Below are positions 33,229 to 45,236 of a DNA stretch of 47,232 bases, in pieces (positions within the stretch are counted from its first letter, which is position 1; each line of letters starts with the position of its first letter). The translations under genes were made by a program, and so were the position numbers. The notes beneath the pieces were generated by a model. The model saw only the letters and a program-made list of their open reading frames with translations. It was not told the origin of the DNA and made no database searches. Origin of the DNA: Gnetum montanum (taxonomy: Eukaryota; Streptophyta; Gnetopsida; Gnetales; Gnetaceae); contig MNCI01037629.1 of assembly GCA_015680685.1 (NCBI GenBank), positions 263,407 through 310,638 of the forward strand, written 5' to 3'.

Positions 33229-34106
33229 TGAGGATTAAGAAATTAGGAGGGAGGATGAGTAATTTTCCCAAAATAAAATCTAATAGCCATAGAAACCACA
33301 CTCAAATTTAATGTGGTTCCCCAACTTTGGTAGTCCACACTCAAAGGGTAGATTCCTTGCACACCTCTGGACTTTATTTATCTAAAATGTGGTTTGAAGG
33401 ATATCACACATTGTACAAGCTCTATGCTTTGCTCTAGAGCATTTCATCATTGCAAAACCACTCAACTAAGCTTGTTGAAACCTTGCAAGGTTTCAACATG
33501 CTTAGAATGTAGTTTCAAGGATCTCACAACCTTTACAAATTGAGCTTCACTCTAGAGAGTTTTGATGCTGCACAAACACTCAATTCCATAGCATCCTAAC
33601 AAGCTTAATTAGGATGCCTTCTCACAAGAAGTGCATCAACCTCTCATGGCAACAAGAAAGAAAAAGAATTACAAGGATAGAATGTAACTCAATTTATATA
33701 ATCCTTGGTCAATGAAGGATAGTTTCACAACAAGCCAAAAAAATGATGTGATAGTACAAGTACAATGGAATGGAATACACAAAAATTTCTATTTGATATT
33801 CAAAATGCTTTCCCTTTTCTCAAGAGAATGGAGTTTTTCTAGAGCCTCAAAGTTTTGGAAATGATCTTGAAATTCATGAAACAACTAGTGTAGATGTCTC
33901 CTTCAAGATAGGGATGTCTTTCTGAAATTGACTTCCATTTTGGAAAGATGTCTCTTCTAAAAGTGGGATGTCTCTATGGAGATGTCTTCTCTAGAAAGGA
34001 GATGTCTCCTATTTTTGGGAGACAACTTCTCTGCATATTCCTCACTTTGGCCAAGACATCTTCTAGTATATGAATATGTCTTCTCAGCTTTTGAACTTTG
34101 GTTCTT
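33229..34106 (-). repeat. E3 5' LTR, truncated
   Basis: It aligns with 28110-28997 and ends after GGTTCTT at 34106, where the coding sequence of E4's extra ORF begins. It carries four GATGTCTC words at 33890-34010. Confidence 0.82.
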
Positions 34107-36651
34107 ACATACCTAGCTATAAATTGTCTTCTCTCTTCTTCAAAAGCTTTGGCTATTTTTCTTAGTTCTTAGTAATTAGTCATTCTTCTAGCTAGGTTTT
34201 CTGCTACATTCTTTTGATCTTGGTAGCTAGCTTTGGCCACTTGCAATTTAGAGATTGTTATATGTAGTTTCTATTATGCATCATTTTTATTTGCAAACTC
34301 TTTCTTGTATAATGCATAAACTATGGTCACTTGCTACTCTAGTTCTATTTGGGGCCTGCTTGCTATGGATAAGTTAGTGTATCAGATATTTGCTAACCTC
34401 ATGTACTCTATCAGATCCTCTATTTGTAGATCTTTATTTTTAATCTTGGCTTGATGCATGTGGTAAGGTTGTCCAAAATAGTTTGCTAATCAATTGTTTG
34501 CATTATGATGAAATTGATCTTGGTTTTAGCCATATGGATTTATTTCTCATTAATTTTCTTACACATGCTCACCTAATCTCTAAAGTGCTTCTTTAGCCAT
34601 TCATGCTTTTTGGCCTCATTCTACCATGCACTGATTTCTATAGTTGACTTTTGATGTACTATGTGGACTACCTCCAGAGATAAGATTCTATTTCTTCTGG
34701 CTAATTTTCTTATGTCAAGGTTGACTTGGGAAAACTACTCTCTAAGTTAATAAATTCTTTCCTCCATCACACTTTTCTATTTCTTAATGTTAGTCAACCT
34801 TACATTTTTTCCAATAACTTTTTTATTTTCTTCTTCTAGGGCATTTAAGAATTTGACATGGGCATATGTTTGGGCTTTCACCATTGAAGCATTCCATATT
34901 GACTTTTCTTTCTCTATCTCCATCTAGATATGTTTGGCCATTAATTAGTTCATCTATTCATTCCTGAATTATTCCAGCTATTCAGGTGCAATATACCATG
35001 TAGGATTTTTCCTTTCTACTCTTAATGTGATCAATTTTACCTGTAGCCTCTGCACTTCATTTTTAGCATGTTGTACTCTAGTTTTAGCCATGACCAACTT
35101 GCCCTTAGTTGAAATTAATTCCAATTGTACTATAGTGAGATCACTCAGGAGAGCAAATATTTTTTACATTACTTGTTGAGTTAGAAGAAATCATTCCAAG
35201 TTATTTTCATGCTATTCTTGGTTCATGGATGTTTTGGCTATGGTTTCTACATCTCTTACTCTAGTGAGATCTACTGATGGCATAATGAGAACATTGAAGG
35301 ATTCCTTAATATGATCTGTAATAACTTCTATTGCTCCTACTGTATCTTGGCATTACATTACCATTACTATGGCTCCTTCTCCTATTTCTAACATCACTTG
35401 GAAGTATGCAACATTTCCATATATCTATTACACCCAATCCTCATCTTCTCCCACTTGCAATAAAATTTTATCACTTGTGAGTCTTATTGATACAACAGGC
35501 TTATTTGGATTGTTCCTTATCCTATACATACCTAAGTAGCTTCCCTAACTTATTGTTTTAGCAATTTGTTGTAGATGGCTCATCAAGAGTTCATAATCTT
35601 GTTGTGCTAGAGGAGTACTTGGTCCTAGTCTTTCAGCGACTAGTGTTGACCCACTAGATTCTACTTACTTTGTTTCTTTGATTAGAACATTTCCTATCAA
35701 TGTATAACTAGCTGCTCCTTCATTGTCTACTAGTTTCTCCAATTGGTCTTTCTTTAGTAGTACTAGTTTGGAGGTTTCAATGTATGAGGCATTTTGGAAT
35801 TTTCGAAGTACATCATTAGTGTAGCCCAAAATTCTTGCTTATTCACACAACCTTCTAATGAGACAAGGAAATGGAAGAGTGAGTTTCCCTATCTTCTTCT
35901 CCTTAAATCTTCTTTTAATTTCCAAAAATAGTAGATGAGCCATGTTAGCCTAGAATTTCACCATTAAGATGGTGCTTCCTCTAGCATCATAGGTGGAAAT
36001 TTTTGTTGAAAATAAATGATATGTTTCAATTTTAATATAGATCTGTTCTACTATAGATAATCCACTATATTCTTTCTCACTTGTTCCATAGGCCCTTTAT
36101 AACCATAGCTTCCTTACCTCTATGTTGGACCTAGTAGAGATTTGGACAATACTGGCTTTAACATTTGGAATTTTTAGTACCTTGGCTTTTGCTTCAACTA
36201 AATATGGCATCATGATCTCCTTTATCTTCACTATATCATCATCCTACTTGTTCTTCAAAAATTGGGGCACTTCTCTTAGGTACCATTTGCTATTACATGA
36301 GACTGTGGGGCATAGAAAATAGGCTTGAAGTTGTTCATGGACATTGGTAAGGGCAACCTCCATGAATTTTCTAATGTTTAATTTCATGATGACAATGGAC
36401 ATGATGGACTTCTTTTGGATTTCTTGGAGGCACTCATTAGATAGCATTAGGTGCTACCCTTGCTTAAGAGAAGGTGATGCATTAGCTTCTACCTACATGG
36501 ATTCTTCTATTGTAGGTGTTGGTTGATGAATGCTATTGGATTAGGCCTCTTGCTCTATAAGTGAAGTTTGTTCTCCAACTTTTTCTCTTTCTCTAGGACT
36601 CTTTCCTCTTTTTTTTGATGGTCCTTGTGTTGTAGGTTTCTTGGGAGGCAT
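34107..36651 (-). pseudogene. E4 extra ORF: uncharacterised protein with coiled-coil C-terminal half
   Basis: The start is taken as the ATG at 36649-36651 (MPPKKPTTQGPSKKRGKSP). The frame can be followed for about 848 codons to the E3 junction with only one clear frame change near 34440. Residues 1-40 are basic and look like a nuclear-targeting stretch. The next ~400 are globular (FMEVALTNVHEQLQAYF, ANMAHLLFLEIKRRF, LTLPFPCLIRRLCE, LEKLVDNEG). The remainder is rich in Glu, Lys, Gln and heptad-like hydrophobics (HAKNEVQRLQVKLITLRVE, KFLNALEEENKKV). About 40 stops occur, mostly TAA/TAG where Gln fits. There is no RT, integrase or Gag motif. It lies downstream of integrase on the same strand, where Athila-type elements have an env-like ORF, but I see no signal peptide or clear membrane segment. 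The function is unknown; the link to 'putative plant transposon protein' families is tentative. Confidence 0.7.
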
Positions 36652-37273
36652 CTGCACTCATGAATAATTTTAAGATTATTCAATTATTTTAGAAAAAATC
36701 TCTAATAGTTGATAACCCTTTCTTGAGTTCTTAGGTTTGATTAAAATCATTTCTTAATGTTAACTTTAGTTCTAATTGGGATTGGAGAGATAGAAAAATG
36801 TTGCAACTTGCATAAATTCTTCCAAGCAATTTAGATCTAAAATCTTCTAAAGTTAACAAGCAAGTTGCAATTTTAAAATTGGGATTGTAAAATATTCTAA
36901 TGTTTACAAGAAATTTTATGCTTTATTATCTATTAAAATTTCTAATTTCTTTCTTAAAGTGTGTTTTGAATGGTCATTTAGAAAGAATCATTAAGTTTAC
37001 TAGCCTCTGTTAGGTTAAAATATATTCTTTTCTTATTGTTCTTACCCTTACTTTGTTCTTCCAAGTGTTACAAAAATTTAATGCAATTTATACAAAATAC
37101 ATGTACTACTCTCCTCCACAACTTAGTCACTCCATGAATAAAAGAAAACAAGAATGACTTAATTCGGAGTTATAGTGAGGAAGATATGGCTCTTGAAACT
37201 TTCGAGGTCAGAGAAATAGCACGAATTCCCTACATGTGAAATGAGAGAATTAAAAAAAAATTTAACACCTCAC
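36652..37273. other. Leader of E4 extra ORF
   Basis: About 620 AT-rich bases between the TATA-like box and the extra-ORF start. Short words such as TCTCATTTCA are shared with the E5 counterpart. No gene is seen. Confidence 0.5.
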
Positions 37274-37357
37274 ATGTATATATAGATTTTTTTTGGGGAT
37301 ATATTGTAGATACGATAGCATTGATGTGATATTGCAGGGGCTCACACATCGTATCTA
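37274..37357 (-). promoter_or_regulatory. Putative internal promoter of E4 extra ORF
   Basis: The minus strand has CTATATATACAT at 37274-37285. Upstream are perfect inverted arms TAGATACGAT (37307-37316) and ATCGTATCTA (37348-37357) with a 31-bp gap. The layout copies that of the LTR promoters here. The role is inferred. Confidence 0.5.
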
Positions 37358-37599
37358 TAGTATCACTATGAAAAATTTCAATATTTTGTATGATTTTTAT
37401 GAAAAAATTGAATAAATTGGATAGTTTTGAAGGTATAGAGATGGTCCAAAAGGTTCTTGATAATAGGTGATGCTTAAATTGCAAGACTTTATCATTGAAA
37501 GTGTATGAAAGAAGGAGTTTGGACAAGGTAAGTCAATTAAGTCTATAGCAGATGGTCAAAAATTACCAAATGTATGATTGAAGATGAGTATACAAAAAA

Positions 37600-37760
37600 A
37601 AACAATGATTGTATTAGTATTCTAGAGGTACAAGATGATGTGAAATTGGTCATTAGGTATGAATCATAAGAGTTATACAAATGGGTTCTCCCCAACACAG
37701 GCTCCAGCCCTTAGTGTGCTTGTATAACCACACCTTTAAGTGTCTGTAGGTACTCAAGGA
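37600..37760 (+). other. Conserved block with WVLP reading, E4
   Basis: The plus strand reads …YKWVLPNTGSSP then a stop, matching CQWVLPIAGSCP in E2 (12483-12515). The block is antisense to E4. See the E2 entry for the antisense-ORF interpretation. Confidence 0.4.
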
Positions 37761-38166
37761 GTTGAATGTAAAACATACATTTCTTCCAAAAACACACATG
37801 TTAGAATTTCCTTAATGAGAAAATAACCCTAAATTATCCAAAAACCATCAAATTATAATGGTATGCAATAGTGAGATGGAATGGTCAGAGCAGGAATTGC
37901 TGAAAATGGGATGTGAGGTGTCTTACCATAGGCATAATGAATTCTGTGTGATGCATTTTTAAAATGATCATTAGTCCTTTTGTTTAATATAAAAACAAGT
38001 CCATACTACTTACCAATGACATTGCATTGTATCATCTCAAAACTGAAAATCATAAGACTACCATAACTACAAGAAATATTAACATTGTGTAATGAGGTAC
38101 AAGAATGTAATTTATTAACAATATAGTTTATTTTTAAAGGAAACTTAACCATTGGATATAGGAGTG

Positions 38167-38379
38167 TCTTTAGGCATGGGTAACATGTCTTTCTAATCCT
38201 GTAACTAATGCAAGTCTAAGAAACCTTGAAGTTTCTAAGAAAGCATCTACCTTCAGACATGGGTAACATGTCTTTCCAGTGGAACCCCAAAAAATTTTTA
38301 TTATGTGTATTTATTAGGGCATTGTTGTGTCAACATTATTAGAGACTACCTTTATGCATGGGTAGCATGTCTTTCTAGT
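38167..38379 (+). repeat. Three GRCATG-N5-CATGYC motifs in E4
   Basis: Copies at 38167-38196, 38249-38280 and 38348-38379, spaced 82 and 99 bp. Cores are GGCATGGGTAACATGTC, GACATGGGTAACATGTC and TGCATGGGTAGCATGTC. ACCTT(T/C) is on the left and TTTC(T/C)AGT on the right in the better copies. Confidence 0.88.
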
Positions 38380-39160
38380 AACGTAATAAGGTAGCACTTG
38401 TTTTAGACATACTTCCATTTTTCATTAGAACTTAAGTAAATAATATAACTTAATAGTAGGATAGAACTTATAGTAGTAGCTTTAGAGAATCCACAAGTTC
38501 CCTTGATGTCACATCATATTCATTCCCATTTGGTTCTTTACTTTTCTATCCAAGCATAATGATCACAAGCTTTTTTTATTTTTATTATGAAAAGAATGTC
38601 ATTATGTCCATGGTAGGAACCTCTTATTATTGGAAATGAATGAATGGATGATGTGGTCTCATTAAATATGTAATTATTACTTTAATTATTTGATAACATA
38701 GGTGAAATTCTCATGGCTATGACTACATCTCATTTTATTCCTTTACACTTTATTAGAAATATCAACAAAATTATGTTCATGAAAGATTGTAAAAATCATA
38801 GAAAATTTGTAAAAATAGAAATATGTATAGAGAATTTAAAAGATATTAAAGAATGAAAGATTAATAAATGGAAAAATTATAAAAGAATGGCCAAGATATT
38901 AAAGAATATAAAAATTGGTAAGAAATGGAAAAAATATGACAAGAATTTGAAAAGAGGATTTGGTGCCTAAGTGTCAAACTTGATACCTCTATGATTATCA
39001 TCAAGAGTGGAGACTTGGAAGATTGAATGAGCAATGGATGCTTTGGTATGCAAGGTAGAGTCTTTAGAGGAGTTGGAAAAATCTTGAAATGTTTTCACTT
39101 ATTGAATGTTGATAAGAATAAGTTTTTGTAGGCTTGTTGGATAATAAATCTGCATGGTGC
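38380..39160. other. E4 spacer between integrase and motif cluster
   Basis: AT-rich stretch with no supported gene. Confidence 0.5.
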
Positions 39161-40190
39161 TTGATTTTTATGTAGCATGAATGATATAAGATCCTTCCCA
39201 TAAAGTTTAAAACTTAGTATTTTATGGTACATGATTTGGATTATAGCATAGGACTTTACCACTAGGCTTGATGGATACTTATCTTATTTTGATGTCGTAT
39301 GTATGTTTAGAGTACTTTTTGTGAACTTCATTACTCATTTGAGCTATCAGTTGATTTTCATCTAAGAGATTTAGATTCATTAGGCATTCTTTTTAAGCTA
39401 AGTTTAGATCTAGATCAAGGGTATTAGTAGTTGCAAGGGTATTTAGCTCTTCTTGGATTGGTAGAGTAAGTAATTTACCATAAACTAACTCATACAATGA
39501 ATACCCTATAGGAAGTTTCTAGGTTAATCTATACACTCATAAAACATCATTAAATTTAGTGCTCTAATCCTTCCTATGTTGACTAATGATTTTTTTAATG
39601 TTCTTGTGATTTTTTTGTTAGTCACTTTAGCTTGATCATTTTCTTGGGGCTAATAAGATGTTATTAATTTATGGTTGACCCCAAGTTGTTGCTTTAGCTT
39701 CTTAAATGTAGCTCCAGTGAAATGAGTCCTGTTGTCTAATATTAGCATGCATGGCACTCCAAATCTATTCACCACACTTTGTTGAAAGAATTTTGCAACT
39801 GTTGTAGCTATGCAATCTTTAGCTATAACTGCTTGTGTCTACTTAGTATAATAATCAACAATCACTATGATATAATACTTTCCATTTGACATGGACATGA
39901 TGGATCCATAAAGTCAAATCCCCAAATATCAAATGGTTCTTATGATTGTATCCATTGTTGTGGTCCTTTATTTTTTATTGTTAATCATTCATCTCTCTAG
40001 AATCTCTCACAATATTTTGCAAATTGATGTGCATCCCTGAATATGGCAAGCCAAAAGTAGCCTACCATCATTAGTTTTGGTGTTGCCCGTCATTTTGCAT
40101 AGTAACCACCACATGGTCCTTCATGCATATCTTGTAGGACTCTTTATTGAATTTCTTCATTAATTTTCATATATATTTTTACCCTATGAG
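39161..40190 (-). pseudogene. E4 integrase
   Basis: The zinc domain is degraded (HEGPCGGYY for GGHY, AHQFAKYCERF for CERC). The core shows GFDFMDPIMSMSNGKYYIIVIVDYYTK, a stop at the Trp, TTVAKFFQQSVVNRFGVP, LILDNRTHFTGATFKKLKQQLGV, and later LWEGPYIIH-like remnants near 39180. It is closest in wording to the E5 integrase. Confidence 0.85.
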
Positions 40191-40399
40191 GAAATTGTTC
40201 TTTTTGTTTATATGTTCATTCAACAGGAAGCTTTTGTGTAGGAAGATATGTCATGAAATTAATCACCCATGACTTCACTATTGAATCTACAAAAATTGTT
40301 GTCTTTGTGAATAAAACTTCATTGGGAAATTAGTCTGATAGTGGTTGTTCATTTTTCTAAGGTTCTCATCTTAATCTTGATAGGTGGTTAGCTACGACA

Positions 40400-40690
40400 T
40401 TTTCAGTTCCTTTCTCGTTGATCATTGTAATGTCGAATTCTTGTAGAATGATAAGCCATCTTATAATTCCTAGGCTTACCGCTAGTTTATTCATTAGGAA
40501 TTTGATAGCACTATCTAAATTTTTCAAGAGCATATACCATAGTCATGAGCTCCTTCTCTGTGGTGGTATAACTAAGTTGTTCCCTAGTGATGCTTCAATT
40601 AGTGCAATGTATATAATAAGGTTGTTTTTGGTCATCTAGTGGAGTTGACACTACCCCCAATATATAGTTGGAAGCATCTATCATAATGTA
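40400..40690 (-). pseudogene. E4 RNase H
   Basis: It shows YIMIDASNYILGVVSTPLDD, QPYYIHCTN, QLSYTTTEKELMTMVYALEKF, then decays. Same layout as in E2. Confidence 0.8.
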
Positions 40691-41570
40691 GAAATGCTTA
40701 GACCAATCTGAAGCTTGGAGGATTAGTATCTTGATAGTTTCTATTTGAGGGTCTTGAATGCTTTCTTACATTATTCTGTCCATTGAACTGACACATCTTT
40801 CTTTGTTATTTCAATGAGTAATTTTGCATTCTTTGAGAAATTTTTAGTAAATATCCTATATAGTCAAAAATGATTTGACATCTTTGACTGTTTTTTGCCT
40901 CTAAGTGATGTTCTAAATGACTTTAATCTTTTTTGGATCTATCTTAATTTCTTTATAAAATACTTTATGTCCTAGAACTATGTCATCTTAAACCATTAAA
41001 TGACTTTTTTTCCAATTGATCTTTTGATTGGTTTCAACACATCTTTTCAAAAATTACTTTAAATGGTCCAAGGCTTATTTGAAATCTAGCTCATACATGA
41101 AAAATTCATCCATATATACTTCAACTTCATTGCCAATCTATTTTTCGAAGAGACTTAAGGTAAGTCACTTGAAGGTAGTGGGATCATTACATAAGCCTAG
41201 GGAATTTTCTTGTATGCAAACATTCCCTATGGACTAGTGAACATTATTTTCTCCTAGTCTCTTGGTTATATCCATTATATCTAACTAGGAAGCTATAGTA
41301 TTAGTGTCCTGTAATGGTATCCAAGACTTGGTCAACGAATGGTAAACGGAAATGATCCTTGAATGTCACCATGTTCAATAGTCAAAAATCAATACAAATC
41401 CTCCATTTATTATCTTTCTTTAGAACAATGACCAATGGGATTTTTCATTTAATATATACAATTAGATAAATGAACCTTGCTTTTAATAGTTTCTCTAGCT
41501 CTTGTTTAAAAACTTCTTTAAGTTTGGGATTCAATTATCTTTGAGGTTGGCAGTGCAGTTTAATGGTTGG
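40691..41570 (-). pseudogene. E4 reverse transcriptase
   Basis: Recognisable stretches are FVDQVLDTITGH, YNGYNQ, VEVYMDEFFM, RCVETNQKINWKKSHLMV, VLGHKVFYKEIKIDPKKIKVI, TVKDVKSFL and LILQASDWSKHF. The catalytic box reads YMDE for YMDD. There are multiple stops and frame changes. Confidence 0.85.
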
Positions 41571-42239
41571 ATTTGTGTAAATTCAATGTTAATAGATGCA
41601 CAAATCAATGCCAATGATCTCATCATAGGACCATGTGAACGTAGTTGGCCATTTGTTCACTACTTCCAATAATTCTCTCTTTTTTTCTTTATCAAGTTTG
41701 GCATTTATGATTGCCAATTTTTTATTGTTTAGGAAAGCATATTCTAGTACATCTAGCAGGACCTTAAGTTCTATAGGTTCTGGTTCGTACTTCTCTAGTA
41801 TCTTTAACTATTCCCATTCAATGTCTTCCTTCTATTGTGATTTAGCATAAGGACGTTGTCTTCATAATTACTCTAACTTATTTTTTTTCTTTGACATAGG
41901 TACTTGTAACCTTATCTAAATATTTCATGTAGATATTAGATTCTACTTCTCCTTTAATGATTAGCCATTGGATGTCTTCTTGTCTAGTGGTTGCTGCATA
42001 TAGAAATTATTGTAAATAGATGTCTTCTACATATCAATTGCATGTTGTAATGGTATAATGTTTTATTAGCTATATTTTCTACACATAATTTCACCTATTA
42101 TTACTGTATGTGATACATGGAACTCTATGTCTTTGGATAATTTCAGCTATATATTCCTTGCAAATTTCCAAGGACAAGTCTCTAATTTTAAGATTAGCAT
42201 CTACAATACTAATTAATGCTCCTTCCATAATTATAGGAA

Positions 42240-42604
42240 ATTCCCCCTTGTTCTTTTTTACATGTATAACTAAAAAATTAGCAGGATAAGATCAACCACT
42301 TATGTTTGTGATTACACCTTCCACTTGTCCAAGTAGAACAACAATTGACTAATTTGCTATCTCTAATTTGATGTTACTCTATTTAGTAATTCTAATACTT
42401 ATACATATCTTGTGAAATAAGGTTCACTTCTAACCCAAAATCTAATATATCTTTCAATGGTTTATGTCTTGTGATTTGTAGATACAATAAGGGACTTCTA
42501 GAATCTATTCTCTTCTTGGGAAGTACTCTTGCTTTGATCGAATGGGTTACTATTTGTGCAAGCATGATAGTTATTAGATCCTTCTCTATAGATGTTGGAA
42601 GCAT
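42240..42604 (-). pseudogene. E4 aspartic protease
   Basis: It reads LYLQITRHKPLKDILDFGLEVNLISQDMYKY. The catalytic Asp is kept but Ser is Phe (DFG for DSG). It corresponds to the E2 protease at 16997-17224. Confidence 0.82.
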
Positions 42605-45114
42605 AGTGTTTTTCTAAGGATTTTGTATGGATGGGATAGAGGTAGATGAAGATCATTCAAACATTTTCTGGGCTTGCCTTAAAGAAGGGGCATAACCTGG
42701 ATCTTGGCTCACTTATTACAATATCCTCTGATGTAATGACACCTTGGTAGCACTTTTTTATTATGGTTGTGTTGGCAGTTATCCTTACATGACTAGTGGT
42801 GGTACTGGTGATAATGTATTGGGAGCTTGGAATGAGAAATCAACTATTGGTTGGGATGTGTAAGAATTCAAATCCATGCATGAGGTAGTGGGTCTATGGT
42901 ATGTTGGTGAATAGTAGGATAGGAAGTATGGATATAAGTGTTACTATGAGAGATTGGATGTTGGACATAGTATCCATAGGGATCAAGATGCCTATATGGA
43001 TGTTGTTTTCTTGGTAGTGACATTCCCCATGCTTATTATTATTTCCACTATTGCTAGTATTACTCTTGCAGTTGAGAATAAGCCTTGCTTAGATAGTACA
43101 ATTTTTGGTAGGGTTGTCAAAAATAACCTTATCAATAAGGTAACCATTTGGGCATTTGTTTCTTAATAAACTTTGTATTGAGTATGTATGCCTCAAACTC
43201 TTGTAAGTGGGCCATAATAGGGAAACATCCCTTAGGATGTTCATATTGGCATACTTTACATCCTTCATCATCTTCTAAACTATAGTCCAGTATTTCCTCT
43301 ACTACAACAAATTTTCCTTTTTGCTTGTAGTTTTCACATCGATTGTCTCTTCTCTTCTTCTTCTTTTTTCTTCTATTTAAATCTTGTTTAATCTTTTCCT
43401 TTATTATCTTTAGTGCTGTAGTGAACATTTCATCTACGAAATCCCACATTTTCTCTACCTTGATGGTAATGTCATTGAATGATTTCTAAATTGGTAGAGT
43501 GTTTTTTCTAGATTGTGTCTTTCAAGGTTTCTTCTCCTTCTGATTCACATATTCTTACATCACTTTTTCTTATTTCCAGATCTTTGTTATAGTCTTCAAC
43601 TGATTATCTTTTCCTTAGCTCTCCTTCCTCTTTCTTTACTTGTTCTATAACTCTTTAGATTCAATGAGCTATCATTTCAAATAGTCTACCATGGGCATAT
43701 ACCCCAAGAGTCTCTCTTGTCTTGTATCCTAGATCATCAATGATGTGTTAGAATTGTTTCCTTTGAGAAAATCTATCACGTAAGCACCTATTCAATAAGG
43801 AATAGTACTTGTCCATTGCTACATCAAGGGATTCATGTATTCCTTGTTTTCATTGTTCAATCTATTTTCTCAAATTTGACACTTTGGTGTAGGTTTGATA
43901 CTTGTCATTGAAGAATTCTAGCATGGTAATCCATTTCCAAATTGATTCTGATTCCAAGGATCTATACCAGCTTTTTGCTTCCTTTAGGTATTCTAGAAAA
44001 CAAATTCAATTTTTTCTAATCGTTTTCTTATGTTTTGCAGGGTGCATGCATCATGGAAGACTTGGAGATGATGTTGTTGATTTGCATTGTATCTGCATTC
44101 AAATTTTAAAATATTTTTCAAGTATAGTTTCTTGATGCAACTATCCCTTACATGCCTAGTAGGAATTTACATAGCTTCCCTAATGTTGATCATGTTACAA
44201 GGGGCCAATAGGGGTTCTTTGTAGTCTTTAGGTTTGTAAGCTCTACTATAGTAATGACCCCTCCAATGTTCATGATGTTCTCTCTTCTCATATCTGATTC
44301 TTTCTCTTCTTTCATCATGGTTATCTTCTTCTTCATTAGGATGCCTTCTTCTATATGCATGTCTTTCATGGTCTTTCCTTCATTCTCCATCATGATTGCT
44401 AAGTCTTATTTCTTTCTTGCTAGAATCTGTTAAAAAATATGAGGAAGAAGATGAAGGAGTTGGAGAATGATGCTAGCTAGTTCTCCTTCTATGATTCCTT
44501 GATTCATTTCCTTTGAATTCAATGGAGGTATTAGGTATTATATTACTCCTAAGTCTAGAATCTTCCTTATTTCTTCCAGGGATTTCTATAAAAGCTAAAT
44601 GCAATTTTATTAAGATGGGATCTTCAATGTGGATGATTGGTATTCGAGAATGAAAAACATAAGTTTGAAAGAATTTCTTAGCTTGAAATATGACATCTTC
44701 TTTTTCTTCTAGGAAAATTGTCTATGATGTCTTCTTTCCTTTGTCTTGTTCATATTTTACCTCCATGATGGCATCCCTTCTTTCCTAAGCCTTTGTTGGT
44801 TGGTATGGCATGGTCATGTATTTGGTGATTTGATATCCTTCTTGCACATGGCCAATGTTTGACCTCATAAGAGATGCTTGAAGCATTGGTGGTGCTGAAT
44901 ATTCCAGTAGCAAGACAATATTTTCCTGTAGATCTCTCCATATGTGTTCATCTTGGTAAAAAATAAATGTGAAGTCAAGATAATCAAGATCAAGGTGAGC
45001 ATAGGAAATCCTAGTTTTCATCAGGGCACTTCAATCTTCTTCATTATAATTCTTATAATGTCTTTCATTAAATTTAGTAACAAGTGAAGATTTTTATTTA
45101 GTTGTAGAAGCCAT
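42605..45114 (-). pseudogene. E4 Gag with atypical zinc knuckle
   Basis: The start is taken as the ATG at 45112-45114 (MASTTK). The N-terminal domain is YLDFTFIFYQDEHIWRDL, then YSAPPMLQASLMRSN. An Arg/His/Glu-rich stretch near 44200-44400 follows, then Gag core remnants (HHLQVFHDACTL). A lysine-rich coiled stretch comes before CKVCQYEHPKGC (about 43226-43262), with the same x2-x3-x3 spacing as in E2. Many stops are present. Confidence 0.82.
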
Positions 45115-45236
45115 GTTAAGTGTTTGATGCTTGAGTGTGTACTTTTGTGAAAATTAATCTAAGTGTGAAAAATGTACTTTGTGGTGCTTAATAGAATGAT
45201 TGTTATAAAATCAACTAACTAGCAAACATTGACACA

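Larger units (their letters stand above)
28110..34106 (-). mobile_element. E3 Ty1/copia element
   Basis: It is identified by the Ty1/copia order protease, integrase, RT, RNase H on the minus strand, an initiator-Met primer site and similar sequences at both ends. The left LTR is complete (1117 bp); the right LTR lacks its last 229 bp. All ORFs carry stops, and the gag is short. Confidence 0.88.

Noticed and set aside
36122-36526. Plus-strand ORFs over the extra-ORF region
   Set aside because: Antisense to the extra ORF, whose peptide blocks recur in E5 in the sense frame only.
34107-36651. TAA and TAG read as glutamine, as in some ciliates
   Set aside because: Trp codons are also replaced by stops, CGA-to-TGA changes occur, and the elements are plant-type retrotransposons; decay by deamination explains all of it.
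34107-36651. Extra ORF as a retroviral env-like gene
   Set aside because: Position would fit, but no signal peptide, furin-like site or transmembrane segment is visible; not supported.
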